This document shows, one piece after another, positions 1 through 4,971 of a DNA stretch of 7,217 nt; within the stretch, counting starts at the first letter, position 1, and every line of letters starts with the position of its first letter. The stretch is from an uncultured Collinsella sp. (GTDB lineage: Bacteria; Actinomycetota; Coriobacteriia; Coriobacteriales; Coriobacteriaceae). The stretch spans positions 1-7,217 of the forward strand of contig USJB01000060.1 in the NCBI GenBank assembly GCA_900554905.1. The letters run 5' to 3'. The position numbers and the translations under genes were made by a program. Below the pieces are notes generated by a model that worked only from the letters and a program-made list of their open reading frames with translations, had not been told where the DNA came from and searched no databases.

Positions 1-199
1 TGGCGCTATCGATGGTCGACACGCAGTTGAGCAACGTCGACTTGCCCGAACCCGAAGCGCCCATGATGCCAACGAATTCGCCGCGGTTGACGGTAAAGCT
101 GACGTCGTTGAGCGCGCGGGTCACGTTGCCCAGCGCTCCATATACCTTTTCGAGATGCGCGACCTCCAGTACCGGGGCCGCCATGTGCGTGGTTTGCAT
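1..199 (-). CDS. ABC transporter ATP-binding protein, N-terminal part (Bce/MacB-like)
   Basis: Sixty-six residues are visible before the window edge. The Walker A motif GASGSGKST is at residues 47-55 and is followed by LLNCVSTID. It is preceded by the usual A-loop region with a tyrosine (EKVYGAL, residues 17-23) and the NRGEFVGIMG strand. This wording is typical of the ATPases of Bce/YxdL/MacB-type exporters and antimicrobial-peptide resistance transporters, which pair with a FtsX-like permease. The ATPase sits on the cytoplasmic side and powers the partner. The start at 199 is chosen because AAAGGA lies about 7 bases upstream on the minus strand; a second ATG five codons later has no comparable site. 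The gene is divergent from the Nudix-Vsr gene. The signature motif, Walker B and the permease are outside the window, so the substrate cannot be named. Confidence 0.9.
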   Translation of the reverse strand, partial: MQTTHMAAPVLEVAHLEKVYGALGNVTRALNDVSFTVNRGEFVGIMGASGSGKSTLLNCVSTIDSA

Positions 200-282
200 A
201 CCGAGTCCTTTCTTGCGATTAGTCTACGGCATCTATAGTCGCAAGAAGACGAGTCGGCTACCATCGATATGGCTTACGCTTG

Positions 283-300
283 CCTTACCGTTGTGTAAGG
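283..300. promoter_or_regulatory. Inverted repeat in the divergent ABC / Nudix-Vsr intergenic region
   Basis: CCTTAC, six bases, then GTAAGG gives a perfect 6-bp dyad between two divergent starts (199 minus, 348 plus). It could be an operator for either gene, or a small hairpin at the 5' end of the plus-strand transcript. No convincing -35/-10 pair was found nearby. On the minus strand, a TATAGA-like hexamer around 232-237 is a weak -10 candidate for the ABC gene. Confidence 0.3.
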
Positions 301-347
301 TACGGATAGCTACCCTGCCACGTGTTGATGTTGAGAGAGGACTCCTG

Positions 348-1337
348 TTGAAGACTGTTCATGTTGCCGCTGGGATCATTCGCAAGGAAGGATCCGATGA
401 GTTACTTGCCGTGCAGCGCGGCTATGGCGACATGCAGGGACTTTGGGAGTTCCCCGGTGGCAAGCTCATGCGCGGCGAGACGCCCGAGGACGCCGTTCGC
501 CGCGAGCTTATGGAAGAGCTGCAGGTAAAAGTCACCAACCTGCGCGATTTTTACACCGTTGAGTATGACTACCCCGATTTCCATCTCTCGATGGAGTGTT
601 ACTACTGCTCGCTCGCCGATGAATCCGATGAACCCCAGAAGCACGACCGCCAGCTCGATATCCGCTGGATTCCGCGCACCTCGCTTGCCACGGTTGAGTG
701 GATGCCCGCCGACAAGGGGCTTATCGATGCTCTGATTGAGTTGAAGGAAGATCGGCTTGAGGCCAACGGCACTGCCAACGACGCCGAGGCCACCACGAAC
801 GACGAGCCCGCTTCCAGGCCCAAGCGCGCACCTAAGCGCCGCAGCAAGAAGCGCCCCAAGCCCGGTCTGCTCGACGGCATCGATACCTCGGACCTCTCCG
901 CTGACGAGCGCGAACTCGTGCGCCGTCGCGCCGCTATAAAAAAGTCCATGAAGGGCAACAAGCGTGCAAACACCAAGCCCGAGCTGCTCGTTCGCCAGCG
1001 CTTGCGCGCAGCGGGCCTTACGGGTTATCGCTTGGAATGGAAGGTTCCTGGCAAGCCCGACATCGCCTTTCCCGGCCGCAAGATCGCCATCTTCGTCAAC
1101 GGTTGCTTTTGGCACCGCTGCCCCAAGTGCAACCCGAGCCAGCCCAAGCGCAACGTTGAGTTTTGGGAGGCAAAGTTCCGTCGCAACGTCGAGCGCGATC
1201 GCGCCGCGGTGGCAGCGCTCACTCAAATGGGCTGGACACCCATAACCATCTGGGAATGCGAACTCAAAAAAGACCGCATCGACGCCACCATGGAAAAGGT
1301 CATCGAGCAGGTGCGCGCCGCAGAGCCGCAGCGCTAG
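348..1337 (+). CDS. Nudix (MutT/NudG-like) hydrolase fused to Vsr-type mismatch endonuclease
   Basis: A 329-residue protein with two enzyme domains in one uninterrupted frame. Residues 1-133 are a Nudix hydrolase: GLWEFPGG at 31-38, and a Nudix box G38-x5-E44-x7-RELMEE (52-57) with all acidic metal ligands, Gln replacing the usual late Gly. EYDYPDFHLSMECYY (72-86) and PADKGLIDAL (120-129) match the MutT/NudG group, which hydrolyses damaged or modified (d)NTPs to the monophosphate. Residues 134-172 are a linker ending in a Lys/Arg-rich stretch (157-171). Residues about 184-322 are a Vsr endonuclease: NTKPE with E212, GKPD with D238 (E. coli D51), NGCFWH with H256 (H69), EFW, RNVERDR and WECEL. 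C253, C258, C261 and C304 could form the structural zinc site. E. coli T63 and H64 are V250 and N251 here. Vsr nicks 5' of the T in T:G mismatches from 5-methylcytosine deamination. Start is TTG at 348, AGAGAGGA six bases upstream; the open frame further upstream is antisense to the ABC gene. No cytosine methylase is visible in the window. Confidence 0.9.
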   Translation: MKTVHVAAGIIRKEGSDELLAVQRGYGDMQGLWEFPGGKLMRGETPEDAVRRELMEELQVKVTNLRDFYTVEYDYPDFHLSMECYYCSLADESDEPQKHDRQLDIRWIPRTSLATVEWMPADKGLIDALIELKEDRLEANGTANDAEATTNDEPASRPKRAPKRRSKKRPKPGLLDGIDTSDLSADERELVRRRAAIKKSMKGNKRANTKPELLVRQRLRAAGLTGYRLEWKVPGKPDIAFPGRKIAIFVNGCFWHRCPKCNPSQPKRNVEFWEAKFRRNVERDRAAVAALTQMGWTPITIWECELKKDRIDATMEKVIEQVRAAEPQR

Positions 1338-1591
1338 GAACGAGCCATCCACACGCCCCACACAGGCGAGCCACATCCGCGCCACAAACCTTAGAAAGCC
1401 CTTAAGCCCAAAACCTTTCAAAAGTGTTATTCGATACCTCTGACCTGCAGTTTCATCGTAACACCAAACCAGGTTAAGCCTTTCTTTAGCGCTTCTTTGC
1501 AGAAGCCGCGGCATAATACTGCCAACGCACGGGACCTAGCAGCATACCCCGAGCGCAATCTATTGGTGGACATCGAGGAGGCCGCATAAGC
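1338..1591. other. Intergenic stretch, no convincing gene
   Basis: There is no terminator with a T-tract after the Nudix-Vsr gene. A perfect small hairpin occurs at 1491-1506 (GCTTCT, loop TTGC, AGAAGC). GTGTTA at 1424-1429 and TAACAC at 1459-1464 are inverted but 29 bases apart. CATAAT/TAATAC around 1512-1519 resembles a -10 element, without a good -35 at normal distance. GAGGAGG at 1575-1581 is a good ribosome-binding sequence leading to the small ORF at 1592. A short open frame ending at TAA 1587-1589 has no supported start. Confidence 0.4.
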
Positions 1592-1801
1592 ATGCATTCT
1601 TCCAATGACGCAGCACAGCAGCCATCCCTGAAACATGCAAACCTTTTCTCCTTCCCCCCGACACAGAGAAACGGCCTCCTCGACTCCCCCACCACAAAAA
1701 CCAAGCGCTCAGCCGATCAGAGCCTCAACTTACGAGCATCCTTCGAAAAGCTCCAAGCATCCCTAGACAAGGCGTTCCCCGAACAGGCAAGAGCAATCTA
1801 A
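1592..1801 (+). CDS. Possible small hypothetical protein (69 aa)
   Basis: Not recognised. The ATG is preceded by GAGGAGG with a ten-base spacing, which is the main support. The N-terminal half is rich in Ser, Gln, Asn and Pro and looks disordered. The C-terminal third (about residues 47-69, with SFEKLQASLDKAF) could form one amphipathic helix. There is no signal peptide, membrane segment or known motif. It ends 25 bases before the AraC start. Codon use is only moderately like the neighbours, with some rare AGA, CTA and TTA codons. It may be a genuine small protein, a remnant, or a chance ORF. Confidence 0.35.
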   Translation: MHSSNDAAQQPSLKHANLFSFPPTQRNGLLDSPTTKTKRSADQSLNLRASFEKLQASLDKAFPEQARAI

Positions 1802-1814
1802 GCCCATCGCGCTT

Positions 1815-1820
1815 TATACT
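1815..1820 (+). promoter_or_regulatory. -10 element (TATACT) for a possibly leaderless araC-family mRNA
   Basis: TATACT matches the sigma-70 -10 consensus at five of six positions and ends six bases before the ATG at 1827. A start of transcription at normal distance would fall on or beside the A of the ATG. No Shine-Dalgarno sequence lies in front of that ATG or of the in-frame ATG at 1836. The -35 region is poor (about 1792-1797, AGCAAT). Confidence 0.45.
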
Positions 1821-1826
1821 GATGCC

Positions 1827-2765
1827 ATGCGAAACATGGATCACATAGAATTGCACCGCGGAGGACGCGAGGAAGCGTTTCCCGAGACCGCCGAAGACTG
1901 GCCCTATATTGCCGAACGCGCAGAATTCGCTCGCTATCCGGGCAATTCCGTCCCCTGGCACTGGCATTCCGAAGTTGAGCTTTTCTACATGGAGCAGGGA
2001 GCGATTGGCTATCGAACGCGCGCGGCTCATGAACACGTGCGCTTTGAGGAAGGGTCCGCCGGCTTTATCAACGGCGGCGTTTTGCACAGCACGCTGCAAT
2101 CACCCAATTCGGCACCAGCCATTCAAATGTTGCATATCTTTCAGCCGTCGATGCTCGGCGATCCCGCGGGACGCCTTCAAAAGCGCTATATCAATCCTTT
2201 GCTGCAATGTCGAGGCGTCGATGTGCTCAAATGGTCGCCCACCAACCCCGACGATATGCCCTTTATCGATTTGCTAAAGAGTTCCTTTAACCACGACCTT
2301 CAACGGCCGCAGAACGAGATGGCGCTTCGGAATAGCTTGTCAGAGCTCTGGATTCAGATTTACGCCAAGGCCGAACCGCTCTTTGCCTCCGACAACGCCT
2401 CTTGGATGACCAACCGCGACGTACAGTTCAAGGCAATCCTGGACTATATCCGCGCAAACTATGCAGCCGCTATAGATGTGCCCCAGATGGCATCTGCAGC
2501 CGGCGTAAGCGAAAGAGAGTGTTACCGCATTATCGAAGCTTGCGCAGGAACGACCCCGGCGGCATATCTGCGCGCATACCGCGTAAACCGTGCTTGCGAA
2601 CTTTTGGCACACACCACGCGAACGGTCCAGACAGTCGCGCGCCAATGCGGCTTTGCGACAGCAAGCCATCTTGGCCAGGTATTTAAAGAACAAATGGGAT
2701 GCACTCCTTCGAGCTATCGAGCAGCGAGGCAGAATCTCGATAGTACCAGGCAGAAATCCCGCTAG
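1827..2765 (+). CDS. AraC-family transcriptional regulator with N-terminal cupin domain
   Basis: A 312-residue regulator. Residues about 35-110 form a cupin-like ligand-sensing domain with WHWHSEVELFYMEQG (44-58) and a later NGGVLHS (82-88); these histidine-rich loops are typical of AraC-type sensor cupins. Residues about 200-300 form the double helix-turn-helix DNA-binding domain: IDVPQMASAAGVSERECYRI (first HTH) and TVQTVARQCGFATASHLGQV (second HTH), ending with the family hallmark F-K-x-x-M-G-x-T-P-x-x-Y-R at 286-298. Length is normal for the family. The start at 1827 fits the nearby -10; translation is likely leaderless, because there is no ribosome site. A HAD phosphatase gene follows after 56 bases without a terminator, so they may be cotranscribed. 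The ligand and target genes cannot be read from the sequence; sugar or metabolite control is the usual role. Confidence 0.93.
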   Translation: MRNMDHIELHRGGREEAFPETAEDWPYIAERAEFARYPGNSVPWHWHSEVELFYMEQGAIGYRTRAAHEHVRFEEGSAGFINGGVLHSTLQSPNSAPAIQMLHIFQPSMLGDPAGRLQKRYINPLLQCRGVDVLKWSPTNPDDMPFIDLLKSSFNHDLQRPQNEMALRNSLSELWIQIYAKAEPLFASDNASWMTNRDVQFKAILDYIRANYAAAIDVPQMASAAGVSERECYRIIEACAGTTPAAYLRAYRVNRACELLAHTTRTVQTVARQCGFATASHLGQVFKEQMGCTPSSYRAARQNLDSTRQKSR

Positions 2766-2821
2766 CCCTTCTTCTGTCACTGCATCAAACTTGCAGGCAA
2801 ACAACGGATAGGAGCTACTAT

Positions 2822-3445
2822 ATGAAGCACTTTGACTATATCGTGTTTGACGTTGATGGGACATTGGCAGATACAGAAGAAAGCGTGCTGTCATCGCTTG
2901 GCCAGATTATCCAAGAAGAAACCGGCAAAACGCTCCCCCGACACGAGCTTGAATTTGCCCTCGGCATACCCGGCAAGGATGCCCTTGAGAAACTTGGAAT
3001 CTACTCGCAGGCAACGTTGAATCGTTGGTGCCAAGTTGCTGCCAGCTTTAAAAGCACCATCAGCGTGTTTCCCGGCTTGCACGAAGTTATCGCAACACTC
3101 TCCGACAACGGCTGCAAACTTGGCATCGTCTCCTCACGTGCGCGCGACGAATACACAGACGAAATTGCACCCCTTGGCTTCGATAAGTTTTTTGAACACA
3201 TCATCCTTGTCGAAGACACAACCGAACATAAACCCGCACCCGCTCCCATGCTCGAATATCTCCGGCGTACGGGCGCGAATCCTGGCAACGTCGTCTACGT
3301 TGGCGACACCGTCTACGACGAACAATGCGCAACTTCAGCAGGGGTCAGTTTTGCCAGAGCAGCATGGGGATCACACCAAGATATCCCAAATGCCACCTAC
3401 AACCTCAAAACCCCCAACGACCTATTAACCCTAACAACCAAGTAA
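2822..3445 (+). CDS. HAD-superfamily phosphatase (phosphoglycolate phosphatase-like)
   Basis: A 207-residue soluble phosphohydrolase. HAD motif I is FDVDGTLAD, with nucleophile D10 and acid/base D12. Motif II is GIVSSR with S104. Motif III is K137 in EHKPAP. Motif IV is VVYVGDTVYD with D162 and D166. The segment about 17-80 between motifs I and II is a helical C1 cap, as in the Gph/PpaX/beta-phosphoglucomutase-like branch, so a small phosphorylated metabolite is the likely substrate. It lacks clear mutase markers, so a phosphatase is preferred; exact substrate unknown. Start ATG has AGGAG (2810-2814) seven bases upstream. It follows the AraC gene on the same strand and probably shares its transcript. 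It converges on the aldolase gene across the repeat cluster. Confidence 0.92.
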   Translation: MKHFDYIVFDVDGTLADTEESVLSSLGQIIQEETGKTLPRHELEFALGIPGKDALEKLGIYSQATLNRWCQVAASFKSTISVFPGLHEVIATLSDNGCKLGIVSSRARDEYTDEIAPLGFDKFFEHIILVEDTTEHKPAPAPMLEYLRRTGANPGNVVYVGDTVYDEQCATSAGVSFARAAWGSHQDIPNATYNLKTPNDLLTLTTK

Positions 3446-3469
3446 CCCTCCCATCCCAAATTCGCAGTC

Positions 3470-3546
3470 CTAACGCCACAAGGGCGACGACCTCGAGAAG
3501 GTCAACTTGGGAGGGACGAGGGCTTAGTTCCCCAATCTTTCCGCAG
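3470..3546 (+). repeat. Palindromic repeat, copy A
   Basis: Begins with CTAACGCCACAAGGGCGA (3470-3487), identical to the start of copy B 109 bases on. It continues with a small hairpin (GACCT, loop, AGGTC; 3489-3503 region) and then TTGGGAGGG...CTTAGTT...CCGCAG (3507-3546), which aligns with copy B at 3611-3651. TTGGG (3507-3511) can pair with CCCAA (3531-3535), with CTTAGTT in the loop. This copy is the most diverged of the three. Confidence 0.7.
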
Positions 3547-3578
3547 GGGGCAAAAAGCAACGTCTTATTTTTCCGACA

Positions 3579-3651
3579 CTAACGCCACAAGGGCGATTGA
3601 GCAGGACGGTTTGGGCGGGTCCCGTACTTAGTTTCCAAAATCATTCCGCAG
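3579..3651 (+). repeat. Palindromic repeat, copy B
   Basis: Same order of modules as copy A: the 18-base CTAACGCCACAAGGGCGA (3579-3596), then TTGGGCGGG...CTTAGTT...ATTCCGCAG (3611-3651). The local hairpin pairs TTTGG (3610-3614) with CCAAA (3635-3639). These are different bases from those paired in copy A, but pairing is kept. The stretch between modules is shorter than in A and lacks the GACCT/AGGTC hairpin. Confidence 0.75.
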
Positions 3652-3654
3652 CGC

Positions 3655-3704
3655 GAAGGCCCCCGTTGTCAACGCTTCGAAGAAGCGAGACAACGGGGGC
3701 CTTC
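3655..3704. terminator. Strong GC-rich hairpin, possible bidirectional terminator
   Basis: A perfect 16-bp stem (arms GAAGGCCCCCGTTGTC and its complement) is capped by a further 6-bp stem, CGCTTC/GAAGCG, with a GAA loop. It lies downstream of the aldolase (minus) and the HAD gene (plus). Neither side has a T-tract, so it is not a classic Rho-independent terminator. It could still pause polymerase or protect the 3' ends of the messages. Confidence 0.5.
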
Positions 3705-3717
3705 ATGCGCGAGGACG

Positions 3718-3755
3718 TTTTGGAAACTAAGTACGGGGACCCGCCCAAGCCGTCC
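3718..3755 (-). repeat. Palindromic repeat, copy C (inverted, partial)
   Basis: On the minus strand this reads GGACGGCTTGGGCGGGTCCC followed by CGTACTTAGTTTCC and AAAA. It is copy B's central module with one substitution and one extra base. It lacks the CTAACGCC module. It lies 25 bases beyond the aldolase stop codon, so it is transcribed in the sense direction of the aldolase message if that message reads through. Confidence 0.8.
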
Positions 3756-3779
3756 GGTGGGATCAGAGTACCCTTGCTG

Positions 3780-4637
3780 TTACTCTGCTTTGCCCACAGA
3801 GTTGAGGTTGGTCATGCGGATCTTAACCAGCTCGGTGATCTCGCGCATGCCCTCCTTGGCCGGCTTCTTGGGATCGAAGCAGGCGGGGTTCTCGGCCATG
3901 TACGCCATGAAGCCCTTGGTGAAGGCCTGACGCAGCTCAGTAGCGTAGTTGACCTTGCAGATACCGTTCTTGACTGCCTCGGCGACCTGCTCATCAGGCA
4001 CACCGGAAGTGCCGTGCAGAACCAGCGGCACGTCGACAGCGTCGCGGATAGCCTTGACGACGGACTGCTCAATATGCGGCGTAGCGGTGTAGACACCGTG
4101 GCTGGTGCCGACGCCAATAGCGAGGGAGGTGCAGCCGGTGCGCTCGACGAACTCCTTGGCCTCATCAGGATCGGTGTAGGGATTCTCGCCCTCAACTGCA
4201 GGACCGTCGTCCTCCTTGCCGCCGACCTTGCCGAGCTCAGCCTCAACAGGCACGCCCATGGCGCGGCCAGCGTCGGCGACGGACTTGGTCAGGGCGATGT
4301 TGTCCTCGAAGGACTCGTGCGAACCGTCGATCATGACAGAGGTGTAGCCCGTGCGGAAAGCCTGCATGCAGCGGTCATAGCCATCGCCGTGATCGAGGTG
4401 CAGAGCGACGGGCACGGAAGCGCGCTCGGCGGCAGCCTTGACCATGCCGTAGAAGTAGTCCAGACCAGCGGTCTTGATGGTGCCCGGGGTGGTCTGCATG
4501 ATGACGGGGGACTTGGTCTCCTCGGCAGCGGCCAGAACGGCCATAACAAACTCGAGGTTCTCGACGTTGAAAGCGCCAACAGCGTAGTGGCCGGCCTGAG
4601 CGTCCTTGAGCATCTTTTCGGTGGTAACAAGTGCCAT
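3780..4637 (-). CDS. fba: Class II fructose/tagatose-bisphosphate aldolase
   Basis: A 285-residue zinc-dependent aldolase, cleaving or forming a ketose 1,6-bisphosphate from glycerone phosphate and glyceraldehyde 3-phosphate in the cytoplasm. Catalytic D82 and zinc ligands H83 (HLDHGD), H180 (GTSHGVY) and H208 (VLHGTSG) fall at the same numbers as in the KbaY/GatY/FbaA family. E132/E134 in VEAELG and the NxxNLE segment near residue 27 are also kept. Length matches that family. Fructose or tagatose specificity cannot be settled from motifs; the adjacent DeoR-type regulator slightly favours a catabolic role, but it may be the glycolytic enzyme. Start ATG at 4637 is chosen over the open frame upstream because AGGAG lies nine bases before it and homology begins there (MALVTTEKML). 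The message ends at the palindromic repeat cluster. Confidence 0.95.
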   Translation of the reverse strand: MALVTTEKMLKDAQAGHYAVGAFNVENLEFVMAVLAAAEETKSPVIMQTTPGTIKTAGLDYFYGMVKAAAERASVPVALHLDHGDGYDRCMQAFRTGYTSVMIDGSHESFEDNIALTKSVADAGRAMGVPVEAELGKVGGKEDDGPAVEGENPYTDPDEAKEFVERTGCTSLAIGVGTSHGVYTATPHIEQSVVKAIRDAVDVPLVLHGTSGVPDEQVAEAVKNGICKVNYATELRQAFTKGFMAYMAENPACFDPKKPAKEGMREITELVKIRMTNLNSVGKAE

Positions 4638-4657
4638 GAGCGTTTGCTCCTCTCCCT

Positions 4658-4680
4658 CGCCCGCATCTGGACATCGGGCG
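4658..4680 (-). promoter_or_regulatory. Hairpin in the aldolase 5' leader, just before the ribosome site
   Basis: CGCCCG (4658-4663) pairs with CGGGCG (4675-4680), and AT/AT can extend it past a bulged C. A second small stem, CAAGG/CCTTG, lies at 4691-4707. On the minus-strand transcript these come immediately before GAGGGAGAGGAG. They may tune translation or mRNA stability. No known riboswitch class is recognised. Confidence 0.3.
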
Positions 4681-4722
4681 TAGTTGTTCACAAGGCGTTT
4701 TACCTTGCGTTTTGCTGCGCTC

Positions 4723-4728
4723 ATTGTA
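4723..4728 (-). promoter_or_regulatory. Weak -10 candidate (TACAAT) for the aldolase
   Basis: TACAAT on the minus strand is a good -10 hexamer and would give a leader of roughly 80 bases. The -35 position at 17-bp spacing (4746-4751) reads ACATGC, which is not a match, so an activator or another promoter may be involved. A TTGACC at 4773-4778 is at the wrong distance. Confidence 0.25.
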
Positions 4729-4843
4729 TGAAATTCAGCGGCTTTGCATGTGCGAGATATTGAGCCCATGCAGGTCAATACAGTCGTTTTTGAAAAGTAA
4801 ACGGAAGGAATTGGAGCCGAGTGGGCGTATTCGATATTGAATT

Positions 4844-4872
4844 TTGGGCGTTCAGCGTCTTTCTTTTATAGA
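4844..4872 (+). promoter_or_regulatory. Candidate promoter of the deoR-family gene
   Basis: TTGGGC (4844-4849), a 17-base spacer and TATAGA (4867-4872) form a moderate sigma-70-type promoter. Transcription would start near 4879, leaving about 93 bases of leader. The -10 lies inside the dyad TCTTTTATAGAAAAGA. Confidence 0.35.
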
Positions 4873-4926
4873 AAAGATAAGTAATCGAAAGGTGTTTTCT
4901 TACTCAAAAAGAAAATGAACGAAAAT
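4862..4926. promoter_or_regulatory. Operator-like AT-rich repeats between aldolase and deoR-family genes
   Basis: The dyad TCTTTTATAGAAAAGA (4862-4877) has perfect 6-bp arms. Downstream are GAAA-containing repeats: CGAAAG at 4886-4891, GAAAAT at 4911-4916 and again at 4921-4926, the last two exactly ten bases (one helical turn) apart. AGTAA (4880-4884) and TTACT (4899-4903) form a further wide dyad. DeoR-family proteins such as AgaR and GlpR bind repeated TTTC/GAAA-type half-sites, so these are plausible sites for the adjacent regulator. Confidence 0.4.
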
Positions 4927-4971
4927 AGAGTCAACACAATTCCTGCAAATTTAGCCGAGAATGGAGCAAGC

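Larger units (their letters stand above)
3604..3755. repeat. 152-nt near-perfect inverted repeat (B and C arms around an inner hairpin)
   Basis: Left arm 3604-3640 pairs with right arm 3718-3755: 36 Watson-Crick pairs, one G-U (T3610 with G3749) and one bulged G in the GGGG at 3735-3738. Inside, 3655-3670 pairs with 3689-3704 over 16 bp, and 3673-3678 with 3682-3687 over 6 bp. Short unpaired stretches (3641-3654, 3705-3717) separate the two stems; both contain GCGC, which can add four more pairs. It sits exactly between convergent genes, so it would appear in read-through RNA of either strand, or as a cruciform in DNA. Confidence 0.85.

Noticed and set aside
12..347. N-terminal extension of the Nudix-Vsr protein to an ATG at 12
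   Set aside because: This part is antisense to the ABC ATPase coding sequence. Nudix homology starts at the TTG at 348, which has a good ribosome site.
402..1514. Long minus-strand open frame (370 codons) opposite the Nudix-Vsr gene
   Set aside because: The plus strand has two complete recognisable enzyme domains. The antisense translation has no recognisable domain and arises from GC-rich codon structure.
1497..1589. Short frame ending in DLAAYPERNLLVDIEEAA before the small ORF
   Set aside because: It reads like protein, but the only start (TTG 1497) lies inside the hairpin without a ribosome site, and no family is recognised.
3551..3572. T-rich stretch after copy A as a Rho-independent terminator for the HAD gene
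   Set aside because: No GC-rich stem directly precedes the T-run; only weak AAAAA/TTTTT pairing is possible.
3470..3755. CRISPR array
   Set aside because: Only two direct copies and one inverted copy, diverged and with uneven modules; no regular spacers and no cas genes in the window.
3597..4763. Long plus-strand open frame (388 codons) across the repeat cluster and aldolase
   Set aside because: Antisense to a clear class II aldolase with all active-site residues; its N-terminal part runs through the palindromic repeat.
4915..4971. Upstream ATG for the DeoR-family gene
   Set aside because: No ribosome site, an unconserved N-terminus and overlap with operator-like repeats. The ATG at 4972 has GGAG and family-like length.
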